Source: an uncultured Sphingomonadaceae bacterium (GTDB taxonomy: Bacteria; Pseudomonadota; Alphaproteobacteria; Sphingomonadales; Sphingomonadaceae). From it: 64,000 bases of DNA. The DNA lies in contig CANLQI010000001.1 of assembly GCA_947493325.1 (NCBI GenBank), positions 62,001 to 126,000 of the forward strand, read 5' to 3'. Below, in pieces: positions 8,782 to 16,850 of this stretch (its first letter is position 1; every line of letters begins with the position of its first letter). The translations under genes were made by a program, and so were the position numbers. The notes under the pieces are model-generated. The model had not been told where the DNA came from, did no database searches, and saw only the letters and a list, made by a program, of their open reading frames with translations.

Positions 8782-9750
8782 TCAATAGCGTACGATGCAC
8801 GCACCCCACGTAAATCCGCCGCCCATCGCTTCCAGCACTAGTATATCACCGCGCTTGATTCGCCCGTCGCGAATCGCTGTATCCAGCGCCAAAGGTACTG
8901 ATGCAGCGGATGTATTGGCATGTTTATCGACTGTCACCACCACCTGCTCCGCCTTCAGACCCAGCTTGCGTGCCGTTGCATCCAATATCCGGGCATTGGC
9001 CTGATGCGGTACGACCCAATCGATATCGGCCAGTGAAAGCCCCGCCTGCGCCAGTGTTTCGCGCATAACCTCAGCCAGATTGACGACGGCATGGCGAAAA
9101 ACCTCACGCCCCTTCATGCGTAGCTTGCCCACCGTTTTCGTGGTGGAGGGTCCGCCATCCACATAGAGCAGGTCATGATGCCGCCCGTCGGCATGCATCT
9201 GACAGGCCAATATGCCGGTGTTGTCGCCGGCATCATCCTGCGCGCTGAGCACCACTGCGCCTGCACCATCCCCAAATAGCACACATGTCGTGCGGTCTTC
9301 CCAATCCAATATGCGGCTGAAAGTCTCCGACCCTATCACCAGCGCATTGGTGGCACTGTTCGCGCGGATCATGCTGTCGACCACCTGCATAGCATAGAGA
9401 AAGCCCGAGCAGACCGCTGCCACATCGAATGCGGTGCAGCCATGGTTGCCCAGGGCCGCCTGTACCTTAGTGGCTGTGGCCGGAAATGTCTGATCCGGGG
9501 TGGCCGTGGCGACGATAATCAGATCAATATCGCTGGCCTGCATATTCGCGGCTTCCAGCGCACGGCGCGATGCATCAATGGCGAGCGTTGATGTCAATTC
9601 ATCGTGTTCGGCAATATAGCGCATCGTGATGCCGGTGCGTTCGCGAATCCATTCGTCCGTCGTATCGACACGCTCGGCCAGTTCTTCGTTGGTGACGCAG
9701 GTGCGCGGCAGTGCGGAACCAGTACCCGATATGATCGCGCGGCGTGTCAT
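8782..9750 (-). CDS. fabH: 3-oxoacyl-ACP synthase III
   Basis: KAS III condenses acetyl-CoA (or another short acyl-CoA) with malonyl-ACP to start fatty-acid synthesis in the cytosol. The 322-residue protein has the usual length and the complete catalytic triad: Cys114 in AAVCSGFLYA, His in VVPHQANARI and Asn in DKHANTSAAS. The glycine-rich C-terminus AMGGGFTWGA is also typical. Its ATG overlaps the plsX stop by four bases, so plsX and fabH are translationally coupled, matching the classical fatty-acid/phospholipid cluster. Confidence 0.97.
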   Translation of the reverse strand: MTRRAIISGTGSALPRTCVTNEELAERVDTTDEWIRERTGITMRYIAEHDELTSTLAIDASRRALEAANMQASDIDLIIVATATPDQTFPATATKVQAALGNHGCTAFDVAAVCSGFLYAMQVVDSMIRANSATNALVIGSETFSRILDWEDRTTCVLFGDGAGAVVLSAQDDAGDNTGILACQMHADGRHHDLLYVDGGPSTTKTVGKLRMKGREVFRHAVVNLAEVMRETLAQAGLSLADIDWVVPHQANARILDATARKLGLKAEQVVVTVDKHANTSAASVPLALDTAIRDGRIKRGDILVLEAMGGGFTWGACIVRY

Positions 9751-10820
9751 AGCTGACCGCCATCATTTTCACCGTCATTTTCAACCGCCACAGCCAGCGA
9801 ATCTTCAAAACTTTGCAAATCCTCGGTAATCCGCTCGGTCAGATTTTCCTCGACCAGCCGTGCCGCTACCTTGACGGCATTGGCCACGCCCTTGGGCGTT
9901 GCGCTGCCATGGCTTTTCACCACCACACCATTCAGGCCCAGAAACACTGCGCCGTTATGGTTATTGGGGTCGAGGTGATGGCGCAGTAACTCGGTCGCAG
10001 GCCGGGAAATCAGAAAACCGATTTTGGACCTGAGCGAACTTGCAAAGCTGCGTTTGAGCAAATCGGTGACAAAGCGCGCCGTGCCTTCCAGTGATTTCAG
10101 CGCGATATTGCCGGTAAAACCGTCCGATACAATGACATCCGCATCGCCGTGCGACAATTTGTCCGCCTCGGTAAAACCGCGGAAATCCATGGGCAGATTG
10201 GGTGCAGCGCGCAAATTCGCCGCCGCTTCCTGCAGCGCGCCCGTACCCTTCTGCTCTTCGGTACCAATATTGAGCAATTTTACGCGCGGCTTGTCAAAGC
10301 CGAAGATGATCCGCGAATAGGCCGCGCCCATCACCGCAAATTGCGTCAGGTTGCGCGCATTGCATTCGGTATTTGCCCCCAGATCCAGCATGACCACGTC
10401 GGTTTCTTCAAATGTCGGTAGCAGTGCCGATAATGCGGGCCGGTCAATGCCCGGCATGGTGCGCAGTGCCAGCTTCGCCATCGCCATGAGTGCACCGGTA
10501 TTGCCTGCGCTTACCGCCGCGCTCACATCGCCCTGTTTCACCGCATTCACGGCCAGACCCATGGAAGAGTTCTTGGACTTACGCAGCGCTTGGCTGGGCT
10601 TGTCCTCGCCCAGCACCTGCTCATTTGTATGATGTATTTCAGAGGCAGCTTTCAGACCGGGATGTTCGTCCAGCGCGGACTGAATACGCGCTTCATCGCC
10701 GAAAAACAGGAAACGAAAGCTTTCATGCTCGTGACGCGCGAGGGCAGCGCCCGCGACCATGACGCGCACGCCTTCATCACCGCCCATCGCATCGATCGCG
10801 ATTCGCGGCTTCATTCCCAC
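9747..10820 (-). CDS. plsX: Phosphate acyltransferase PlsX
   Basis: PlsX makes acyl-phosphate from acyl-ACP, the first step of phosphatidic acid synthesis in bacteria using PlsY. The N-terminus IAIDAMGGDEG is the family signature, and FTGNIALKSLEG, GLNGVVVKSHGSA near the end are also typical. The start is either GTG at 10820 or ATG at 10814: AAGGGG lies nine bases before the GTG, which favours the GTG, while the ATG gives MKPRIAIDAMGG as in relatives. It follows rpmF on the same strand with a hairpin between them, and its stop overlaps the fabH start. Confidence 0.96.
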   Translation of the reverse strand: MGMKPRIAIDAMGGDEGVRVMVAGAALARHEHESFRFLFFGDEARIQSALDEHPGLKAASEIHHTNEQVLGEDKPSQALRKSKNSSMGLAVNAVKQGDVSAAVSAGNTGALMAMAKLALRTMPGIDRPALSALLPTFEETDVVMLDLGANTECNARNLTQFAVMGAAYSRIIFGFDKPRVKLLNIGTEEQKGTGALQEAAANLRAAPNLPMDFRGFTEADKLSHGDADVIVSDGFTGNIALKSLEGTARFVTDLLKRSFASSLRSKIGFLISRPATELLRHHLDPNNHNGAVFLGLNGVVVKSHGSATPKGVANAVKVAARLVEENLTERITEDLQSFEDSLAVAVENDGENDGGQL

Positions 10821-10840
10821 CGGTCATTTCCCCTTGAATA

Positions 10841-10868
10841 AAGTGCGGCGGTTCATTCCGCCGCTTTG
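10841..10868 (-). terminator. Terminator or attenuator hairpin between rpmF and plsX
   Basis: On the minus strand AAAGCGGCGG, loop AATGAA, CCGCCGC, a bulged A and CTTT form a strong GC stem followed by a short T-rich stretch (CTTTATT). It sits after rpmF and just 20-30 bases before the plsX start. It could end the rpmF transcript partially or act as an attenuator between ribosomal-protein and lipid genes. Confidence 0.55.
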
Positions 10869-11065
10869 TGTACGATAGCCTAGCGCATAACGCACAACTG
10901 TAAAAGCCGTAATTCGCCGGACCCGTAAACTACGGTGCGAACTCAATACGACGCCAAACGAAATGTAAAAACTATAGTTGTAGTCAGTCGGTAGGAGAGA
11001 AGCGCAGAACGGACAGATAGTCCGTACAAGCTGATCAACGCCCCGAATGGCTGCAAATAGGGCTT

Positions 11066-11245
11066 TTACAATCCGACAGCGACGACTTCGCGGCCGTTAT
11101 AGTGCCCGCATGCATCGCACAGATTATGTGGACGCTTTAGTTCGCCGCAGTTCGGGCATTCCTGGAATGCAGCAACTTTCAGCGAATCATGTGACCGGCG
11201 CATGCCGCGTTTGGATGGAGTAGTTTTTCTCTTTGGAACAGCCAT
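11066..11245 (-). CDS. rpmF: 50S ribosomal protein L32
   Basis: This short gene encodes 59 residues beginning [20 protein letters not shown], the typical L32 start, and ending [10 protein letters not shown] zinc ribbon is intact, with CPNC at residues 30-33 and CDAC at 43-46, so this is the zinc-binding (C+) form. L32 sits at the polypeptide exit side of the large subunit. It is the first gene of the rpmF-plsX-fabH group, a conserved order in proteobacteria that ties ribosome and membrane synthesis. The gap to plsX (about 245 bases) contains the hairpin at 10841-10868 and a small 6-bp dyad at 11009-11025. Confidence 0.96.
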   Translation of the reverse strand: MAVPKRKTTPSKRGMRRSHDSLKVAAFQECPNCGELKRPHNLCDACGHYNGREVVAVGL

Positions 11246-11505
11246 GACAGCACCTGTATAAAATCAATAAACAACGTATTTCCGCGTATTTAAACTATTG
11301 CCAGACCCATGACAAGCTGCGCCCGCGCTGCGGTGCTGGCTGACATCATTTCAGGGGCCGGTCAAAACGTCAAAACGCTTTGCGAACGCGGGCTATAGCG
11401 AATTTCACGTGCGTTGCAAGTCCGAACGCGCTAATGCTCCTGAAAATTATTGCCTCATCCGCTCATCCTGAGCAATATTCAGAACATAGTGAACAAGGAA
11501 AATCC

Positions 11506-11901
11506 ATGCCTGTCCTCCCTATCACACTTACCATGGTCGCTGCGGCCGCACTCATCAATATCTGGCTGATGATCCGCGTTGGCAGGGTCCGCTCCAAAGA
11601 GAAAATCAACCTAGGCGACGGCGGCAACGAGGCCGTAATACGCCGTATGCGCGCGCACGCCAATTTCGGCGAAAGTGCACCGCTCGTACTGCTCCTTATC
11701 GCCGCGCTGGAACTTGCCGGGTGGGGCGGCACATGGCTGTGGGCAGTTGGCTATGTCTATATGGCGGGCAGGATACTGCATGCCTTTGGCATGGAAGGTG
11801 GCAAATTCGGTTTTGGCCGCTTCATCGGTACGATCGTCACGCTGCTCACACTGCTGGGCCTCGCGCTGACCGCCATCTATGTCGCATGGAGCGTGATGTA
11901 A
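11506..11901 (+). CDS. MAPEG-family membrane protein
   Basis: The 131-residue protein has four hydrophobic segments and the MAPEG motif region RRMRAHANFGESAPLVLLL, where the RAHxNFxE residues shape the glutathione site in eukaryotic members. Bacterial MAPEG proteins are small inner-membrane trimers; most have no proven substrate. The ATG at 11506 is chosen because AAGGA lies eight bases upstream and the product then starts directly with a membrane segment; an upstream extension to 11380 would be hydrophilic and unlike the family. It stands alone between rpmF (divergent) and a convergent hydrolase. Confidence 0.9.
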   Translation: MPVLPITLTMVAAAALINIWLMIRVGRVRSKEKINLGDGGNEAVIRRMRAHANFGESAPLVLLLIAALELAGWGGTWLWAVGYVYMAGRILHAFGMEGGKFGFGRFIGTIVTLLTLLGLALTAIYVAWSVM

Positions 11902-11933
11902 GTCGCCTGAAAACGCAATTATTTGAACTATTT

Positions 11934-11962
11934 CGTCATGCCCGCCTGCGCGGGAATGACGA
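11934..11962. repeat. REP-like palindrome
   Basis: CGTCATG, CCCGCCTGCGCGGG and AATGACG form a single palindrome with the CGTCATxCCCGC ends shared by several larger elements in the window. It lies just past the MAPEG stop, in the convergent gap to the next gene. Confidence 0.7.
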
Positions 11963-12025
11963 GATTTATTCGGCAATACGTGTTTTGCGTGTTGGAGTGC
12001 GCGCGCTTTCAAGGCAGCAATGCAT

Positions 12026-12727
12026 TTACCCCGCCAATACGCTGTCCGCCACAAATGCGTTGGTGCGGCGTTCGTGGCCGAAATTGCTGGTCGGGCCATG
12101 CCCCGGCACAAATGTGGTGTCGTCGCCCAGCGGCCACAGTTTCTGTGTGATCGCGTCGAGCAGGTCCTGATGATTGCCGCGCGGAAAATCGGTGCGGCCA
12201 ATCGAACCCTGGAACAGCACATCGCCGACAATTGCCAGCTTTGACGGCGCGTGGTGAAAAATCACATGGCCAGGGGTATGGCCGGGACAGTGGATTACGT
12301 TCAGCGTCAGATTACCGACCGTCACGGTGTCACCATCATCCAGCCAGCGATCGGGTTCGAATACTTCACCCGCGACACCATATTTCGCGCCATCCTCACC
12401 GAGTCGGTCGATCCAGAAGCGATCTTCCTCATGCGGGCCTTCAATGGGCAGCCCCAGCTCTTTCGCCAGCTTCCCTGCTTCGCCGCAGTGATCGATATGG
12501 CCGTGCGTGATCAGGATTTTTTCCATCTCGACACCCGTCTTGGCAATCGCATCTTTCAGCTTGTGCAGATCGCCGCCCGGGTCAACCAGCGCGGCCTTGT
12601 TGGTTTCGGTGCACCAGAAAAGCGTGCAATTCTGCTGTAGCGGGGTGACAGGAATAATGGCAGCCTGCAGTGGCGGCTTCGGCGGATTTTGCGGGGCAGC
12701 GCCCATATTGGAAGTAACATTGCTCAT
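12026..12727 (-). CDS. Metallo-beta-lactamase-fold hydrolase (glyoxalase II-like, YcbL type)
   Basis: The 233-residue protein carries the metal motif THGHIDHCGEAG (HxHxDH), a downstream His in HCPGHTPGH, the bridging Asp region IVGDVLFQGSIGRTD and a final His in FVPGHGPTS. This pattern matches small glyoxalase II-like hydrolases that act on thioesters such as S-lactoylglutathione. The first 25 residues are a proline-rich tail before the fold starts at IIPVTPLQQNCTLFW. It could also be a persulfide dioxygenase relative, but the overall length and REC-less form favour the YcbL group. It is monocistronic or follows the VOC gene on the same strand. Confidence 0.88.
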   Translation of the reverse strand: MSNVTSNMGAAPQNPPKPPLQAAIIPVTPLQQNCTLFWCTETNKAALVDPGGDLHKLKDAIAKTGVEMEKILITHGHIDHCGEAGKLAKELGLPIEGPHEEDRFWIDRLGEDGAKYGVAGEVFEPDRWLDDGDTVTVGNLTLNVIHCPGHTPGHVIFHHAPSKLAIVGDVLFQGSIGRTDFPRGNHQDLLDAITQKLWPLGDDTTFVPGHGPTSNFGHERRTNAFVADSVLAG

Positions 12728-12819
12728 GCACCGCTATGTGGCAAGGCATGACGCAGGATGCAAGGTGGCAAAATATTGCACTCTGTTTGCCTGTAAGCAC
12801 GCGTCGTGCGTGAACCCAG

Positions 12820-12854
12820 CCCTGTGATTCCGGATCAAGTCTGTAATCACAGGG
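12820..12854. repeat. Inverted repeat in the VOC-hydrolase gap
   Basis: CCCTGTGATT and AATCACAGGG form a perfect 10-bp stem around a 15-base loop containing CGGATCAAGT. There is no T-run, so a REP-like element is more likely than a terminator. Confidence 0.55.
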
Positions 12855-12884
12855 GTGCCGGGATAACTCTCTCGCGCGCTTAGC

Positions 12885-13661
12885 TCACCCCCGCGCACCG
12901 ATCAGCGCGAACATGGCGCCTTGCGGGTCGATGCCATTGATTATGAAATCGCCGCCCGGCAATTCCTGAGGGCCAACAATAATCTGCCCGCCCTTGGCCT
13001 TGATCGTCGCATCCGCGGCATCAATGTCGGGCACACGGAAATAATAGGCCCAGGCCGATACCGGCATTTCATCGGGCTTTTGCATCACGCCGCCCAGCAT
13101 ATAATCGTGCCGGATCATATGATATGTGCCCATCGGCCCCATATCCATTTCGTTATCTTTCTCCCAACCGAACTGGCCGCTGTAAAAATCCAGCCCCGCC
13201 CCCGGATCGCTGGTTATCAGTTCGTTCCAGGCGCAGTGGCCGACCTTTGGTTCAGTCTTGGCAAAGCTCTGACTCTCCTCGCCCGAGCTGTCGTGCATAA
13301 TGTAGAAATAGGCACCCTGCGGATCGGCGACCATGGCGAACCGGCCGATATTCGGGATATCCGTCGGCTCCAGATGCACAGCGCCGCCCGCGCCCTTGAT
13401 ACTCTCCGCGCTGGCATCGACATCATCAACGCTGATATAACCCATCCATGAAGGCTGCGCCCCGCCCGCCGTCATTTCCTCGGTCAGCGCCATCATCCCG
13501 CCAATCTGCGCATCGCCCACCGAGAACATCCGGTATTCCATGTCCGGCTGCCCGCTATCGGCACAGCTCCACCCCAGCAGCTCCCCGTAGAACTCCTGCG
13601 CCGCATCCATGTCGCCGGTCATCAGTTCGTACCAGATAAAATCACCTTGTTTATTGGGCAT
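12885..13661 (-). CDS. Two-domain VOC (glyoxalase/bleomycin-resistance) protein
   Basis: Two vicinal-oxygen-chelate modules of about 120 residues follow each other in 258 residues. The first starts FIWYELMTGDMDAAQEFYGELLGW and the second HCAWNELITSDPGAGLDFYSGQFGW (shown only in part here as CAWNELITSD), each with paired beta-alpha-beta-beta-beta units. Proteins of this form in actinobacteria and sphingomonads are annotated as VOC family proteins with no settled substrate; some respond to antibiotics or aldehydes. The ATG has a GGAGAG ribosome site. It lies between a DUF1428 gene upstream and a glyoxalase II-like hydrolase downstream, all on the minus strand, which could suggest a detoxification set (inference). 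Confidence 0.87.
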   Translation of the reverse strand: MPNKQGDFIWYELMTGDMDAAQEFYGELLGWSCADSGQPDMEYRMFSVGDAQIGGMMALTEEMTAGGAQPSWMGYISVDDVDASAESIKGAGGAVHLEPTDIPNIGRFAMVADPQGAYFYIMHDSSGEESQSFAKTEPKVGHCAWNELITSDPGAGLDFYSGQFGWEKDNEMDMGPMGTYHMIRHDYMLGGVMQKPDEMPVSAWAYYFRVPDIDAADATIKAKGGQIIVGPQELPGGDFIINGIDPQGAMFALIGARG

Positions 13662-13702
13662 TTCTCTCTCCTTGTATGTGTCGGCCCTGCTTTGGCCTGT
13701 TT

Positions 13703-14428
13703 CTATTTCGTCATCGTGACAACGGGCAGAAATCCGCCATATATCATGTGCTTGCCATCGATTGGCATGTCAGATTCCGGCGCAGGCATGCGTTTGTCTT
13801 CCCGCATTTTCGGCATGGCTTCTTCAAATGCCGCGCGTGAGGGCCATTCCACAAAACCGAACACGATCGTCGCGTCCTGGCCCGCCTTTACAGCACGCTG
13901 AAAATCGGTGACTTCACCATCCGGCACATCATCGCCCCAGCAATCCAGCGCCCGCAGCGCGCCATGGTCCATCGCAATACCCGCCATCGTATCGCACATA
14001 TCGCGGTACGCATCGCGCGCGCCGCCAGATGCAGAACCAACATAGCCCTGTACATAGCCCGGAGAGCCGGAATTTCCCCGTTCCGAAACTGTTTCGAACC
14101 CCCCGAATATCAGCCGCTTGCCATCGAAAGGCATTGGATTGTCTTGCGGGTCCATGCGCGGGTCCTGCATCATTTTTTCCATGGCGCTATCGCGTGCCGT
14201 TTTGTCGGGCCATTCCACCCACGAAAACAGCACCGCTTCATCTTCCTGCGCCTGTACCGCTTTGAAAAAATCGGTCGTCTCACCTTTGGGCACATTTTCC
14301 TGCCAGCATTCCAGCACCCGCGCCGCACCATATTCAATAAAGAGCGGATCGATATCGCCGGCATGGGCAATGAACTTGTCTTTATTCGCTTCAGGGCAGG
14401 CGATGATAAAACCATCAATATAAGGCAT
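13703..14428 (-). CDS. Tandem DUF1428 protein
   Basis: DUF1428 proteins are normally about 117 residues with a dimeric alpha-beta barrel (YciI/ABM-like) fold. Here two copies are joined in 241 residues. Each has the same marks: a helix ending DFFKAVQAQEDEAVLFSWVEWP or DFQRAVKAGQDATIVFGFVEWP (partly shown), then a stretch of MP.DGKRLIFGGF or MPIDGKHMIYGGF. The start ATG at 14428 (MPYIDGFIIACP) fits family starts and has GGGAG nine bases upstream; an in-frame upstream extension to 14503 is not family-like. Function is unknown. The intramolecular duplication replaces the usual homodimer. Confidence 0.85.
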   Translation of the reverse strand: MPYIDGFIIACPEANKDKFIAHAGDIDPLFIEYGAARVLECWQENVPKGETTDFFKAVQAQEDEAVLFSWVEWPDKTARDSAMEKMMQDPRMDPQDNPMPFDGKRLIFGGFETVSERGNSGSPGYVQGYVGSASGGARDAYRDMCDTMAGIAMDHGALRALDCWGDDVPDGEVTDFQRAVKAGQDATIVFGFVEWPSRAAFEEAMPKMREDKRMPAPESDMPIDGKHMIYGGFLPVVTMTK

Positions 14429-14557
14429 TGCGAATCTCCCGAGTCGGCATCCATGCCATTGTGCATCAAAATACTGCGCCGCGCCAATCCGTGGGTTGAT
14501 CATATCTTCTGCAGGGTTTTTCTTTGCAGCACGGCGCCCATACGCTAAGATACTGGC

Positions 14558-15451
14558 ATGAATGCAGCACCTGCCCGAAAGCGGCCAATTGTACCGGCTT
14601 ATCTATTGTGGGCGATTCCCGTTCTGATCATCCTGATCGCGCGGCTTTTGACCGGGAGCGAGCTTGCCGCCGCCTGTGTGCTGGTTCCCATTGGCGCGGC
14701 CGCGCCGGTGCGCGATGCGCTTTTCAACATGCCGCCGCTGCTATTGGCTATGGGCGCGCTGGTCACGTTATATGCGGCATGGAGCGGGTATAATGCCGTG
14801 CGCGCCTATGTGCGCCACAAAGACCGATCGGCATCCCCCGGCATCGCGGCTTTTTCGGAAATACTGCCACCTGCACTGGTCAAATATGTCTCGGCTGAAC
14901 TGGCCATGGTACATCTCGCTTTGCTGCGCTGGAATACACCCGCCGACGTGCCTAGGGGCAGCCGTGCGTTCAGCTATCACACCTATCTGACCCCCATGCT
15001 GATCGCTTTTCTGGTGCTGCAATTGATTGAACTGGCCGTTGTCCACCTGCTGGTCAGCCTGTGGAATGAAACGGTGGCATGGGTGTTGTTGGCGATCAGC
15101 GTCTGGGGTGTGCTCTATATTGTCGCGCTGCTTAAATCTTTCCGGATCAATCCGGTGCTATTGTCCGATGCCGGCATTCGCGTGCGCGCTGGCAGTATCA
15201 TTGACCAGTTTATTCCATTCGAGGCCATTGCGGCCATAGACCCCGACATGTCTGCCGAACGGCTGAAGGATAAAGGAACGCTGAACGCGGCAATACTGTC
15301 CCACCCCAACGTATGCCTTACTCTCAAGCGGCCGATTGCGCGCAAGACATTTTTTGGCAAAACCGTACATATCGGCGCAGTCGCGGTACGGTTGGACGAA
15401 CCCGCCGAATTCCTGCGTGTGCTGCGCTACCGCATCGCTTTGCAAGCATAG
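14558..15451 (+). CDS. Membrane protein with C-terminal PH-like domain, unknown function
   Basis: The 297-residue protein has about four membrane segments: two in the first 85 residues (LLWAIPVLIILIARLL and LLLAMGALVTLYAAW) and two near 150-195 (MLIAFLVLQLIELAVV and WVLLAISVWGVLYIVALL). The last 100 residues form a soluble, strand-rich part (VLLSDAGIRVRAGSIIDQFI, then VRLDEPAEFLRVLRYRI) that resembles the PH-like cytosolic domain of bacterial membrane proteins. No family name is recognised. It is a single gene divergent from the DUF1428 gene and convergent with the S24 repressor. Confidence 0.75.
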   Translation: MNAAPARKRPIVPAYLLWAIPVLIILIARLLTGSELAAACVLVPIGAAAPVRDALFNMPPLLLAMGALVTLYAAWSGYNAVRAYVRHKDRSASPGIAAFSEILPPALVKYVSAELAMVHLALLRWNTPADVPRGSRAFSYHTYLTPMLIAFLVLQLIELAVVHLLVSLWNETVAWVLLAISVWGVLYIVALLKSFRINPVLLSDAGIRVRAGSIIDQFIPFEAIAAIDPDMSAERLKDKGTLNAAILSHPNVCLTLKRPIARKTFFGKTVHIGAVAVRLDEPAEFLRVLRYRIALQA

Positions 15452-15462
15452 CTGTCCAAGCG

Positions 15463-16128
15463 CTATACCCTCTCCCCCCGCCATACCACGCGGCCAATGA
15501 TGGATATGGTGCCCGGATCAATATTATCATAGCTGGGATATTGCCGGTTATCCGAGATCACCGATAGCTGTCCGCCCGGGCCAAAGGCCAGCCGCTTGAC
15601 CATCAGCATATCGTCCATGCGGATAACGTAAATGCCATCGCGTGGGCGCTGCGGACTGCGGTCGACCAATATGTCGTCACCATCTTTCAGGCTCGGCTCC
15701 ATCGAGTCGCCATCGACCTGAATAATCGACGGCTCGCTGGACACCGATATCCCTATTTTCTTGAGCCACGCGTCATCGCATGCAATCCGGCCTGCCTGCA
15801 GCTCGTCATCATTATGCGCGCCGGAACCCGCTGATGCGCCGACGGAAAGGCGCGGAATAAAGCGCATGCCGTCAAATCCGTTGGCGCTGCCTTTGGTTTT
15901 TCCTATATCGTCGACACGCACCGGTGCACCGAGCAATTCCTCCGATACGCCAAAAAACTCGGCGAGTATGCGGCGGTCGGCTTCATCCAGCTTGCGCGGG
16001 CTGCCCTTGCGAATAAACTGCTGAATATATGCGGTATTGCGGCCCAGCATTTCCGAAAGGGCGCTATAGCTGACGCCGCGTTCTTGCACCAGATAATCCA
16101 GATTTTCCCTGATTTGAGCGTTTTCCAT
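15463..16128 (-). CDS. S24 (LexA/CI-like) self-cleaving transcriptional repressor
   Basis: The 221-residue protein has an N-terminal helix-turn-helix (VSYSALSEMLGRNTAYIQQF, residues 19-38) and a C-terminal S24 peptidase fold. The catalytic serine is Ser142 in GDSMEP and the lysine is Lys178 in LMVKRL; the Ala-Gly bond in GASAGSG (residues 97-103) is a fitting self-cleavage site. Such repressors are cleaved when activated RecA filaments form. The gene faces a 61-residue HTH protein across 110 bases that contain two matching operator-like sites, so it very likely represses both itself and the divergent pair. No other phage genes are near, which suggests a domesticated switch. Confidence 0.9.
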   Translation of the reverse strand: MENAQIRENLDYLVQERGVSYSALSEMLGRNTAYIQQFIRKGSPRKLDEADRRILAEFFGVSEELLGAPVRVDDIGKTKGSANGFDGMRFIPRLSVGASAGSGAHNDDELQAGRIACDDAWLKKIGISVSSEPSIIQVDGDSMEPSLKDGDDILVDRSPQRPRDGIYVIRMDDMLMVKRLAFGPGGQLSVISDNRQYPSYDNIDPGTISIIGRVVWRGERV

Positions 16129-16141
16129 CTTTTCACTATAG

Positions 16142-16198
16142 CATAAGATTTTTCCTAGACAAGTAGGATTTAGGCGGGCATCTAAGAAAAATCTTATT
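16142..16198. promoter_or_regulatory. Paired inverted operator sites of the S24 repressor
   Basis: ATAAGATTTTTC (16143-16154) and GAAAAATCTTAT (16186-16197) are perfect inverted copies; the matching extends to about 16 of 19 bases (CTAGGAAAAATCTTAT versus CTAAGAAAAATCTTAT). Each copy contains an AAGA-N4-TCYT dyad, a plausible dimer site. Between them TCCTA (16153-16157) and TAGGA (16164-16168) form a further small dyad. The sites lie 14-70 bases upstream of the repressor start and 41-97 bases upstream of the divergent gene, where they would cover both promoters. Confidence 0.65.
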
Positions 16199-16238
16199 CA
16201 CCCTCACGAGTCGCAGACATATAGAAAGGAAATACACG

Positions 16239-16424
16239 ATGCATATCGGATATCAGGTCGAACGGTTTTTGAATGAGACAGGCATGCCACGCACAAAGTT
16301 CGGACGGCTGGTGGCGCGTGACCCGCGGCTCGTCGATGACATGCGCAACGGCCGTGAGCCACGCGAAAACATGCGAAAAAATATAGAACATTTCATGAAC
16401 AAATATCGGGAGCAGAGGCAATGA
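16239..16424 (+). CDS. Small Cro-like helix-turn-helix protein
   Basis: The 61-residue protein contains a compact HTH: TKFGRLVARDPRLVDDMRNG, with helix 2 (TKFGRLVA), a turn (RDP) and helix 3 (RLVDDMRN), followed by REPRENMRKNIEHFMNKY. Similar tiny proteins with the FGRLxxxDPRxVxDxRNGREP pattern are common in sphingomonads and other alphaproteobacteria. AAAGGA lies eight bases before the ATG. It is divergent from the S24 repressor and shares its operator region, so it may act as Cro to a CI-like repressor. It overlaps the next gene by four bases (ATGA), so the two are coupled. Confidence 0.8.
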   Translation: MHIGYQVERFLNETGMPRTKFGRLVARDPRLVDDMRNGREPRENMRKNIEHFMNKYREQRQ

Positions 16425-16744
16425 AATATGTACGAATCAGGCGTGACGCGGGTGATATGCTGGCAGGCGCACTTATGGAAGAAGCCGGTGGCTATGGTCA
16501 GATTATCCGGCGTGAAGGTACCAGCTGGGGCAGCGCGACTTTCACCGGTATGCGGCACAAAATCGAAATGGATTTTATCGGCGCGGCGGCCATGCGCGCG
16601 GGCAAGACGCTGGCGGCAGGATTGAACGAGCGCGAGTTTGAACTGCGCGACCATATCGTCGCAGATATCGGCATAGTGAGACAAGTTGAAAAAAACGGCG
16701 CCCTGATGCTGGAAATAGAGGCGCTAACGGTGGAAGATGTTTGA
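16421..16744 (+). CDS. Conserved hypothetical protein coupled to the Cro-like gene
   Basis: This 107-residue protein starts at an ATGA overlap with the 61-residue HTH gene and so belongs to the same transcript under S24 control. It is predicted to be soluble, mixed alpha/beta, with no cysteine, signal peptide or membrane segment; it contains a long central helix (MDFIGAAAMRAGKTLAAGLN) and ends in an acidic strand (LMLEIEALTVEDV). I do not recognise a family. If the S24 repressor is cleaved during DNA damage, this would be a damage-inducible effector; that is inference from position only. Confidence 0.7.
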   Translation: MKYVRIRRDAGDMLAGALMEEAGGYGQIIRREGTSWGSATFTGMRHKIEMDFIGAAAMRAGKTLAAGLNEREFELRDHIVADIGIVRQVEKNGALMLEIEALTVEDV

Positions 16745-16757
16745 GAGGTATACGCCC

Positions 16758-16781
16758 ACATATCCACATATCCACATATCC
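16758..16781. repeat. Three tandem copies of an 8-bp unit
   Basis: ACATATCC is repeated three times, followed by a degenerate fourth unit. It lies in the convergent gap between the hypothetical gene and sixA and may be a slippage product. Confidence 0.7.
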
Positions 16782-16850
16782 ATATATTCGTCTGTTGATT
16801 GATATATCGTTATGCCGAAGTTCATAGAAACTATTGGTACTATGCGCCTA

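Noticed and set aside
11380-11505. Upstream extension of the MAPEG gene
   Set aside because: The added residues are not family-like and the ATG at 11506 has a clear ribosome site and begins with a membrane helix.
15463-16744. Prophage fragment
   Set aside because: No integrase, terminase, capsid or tail gene and no attachment-site repeats nearby; only the switch-like genes remain.
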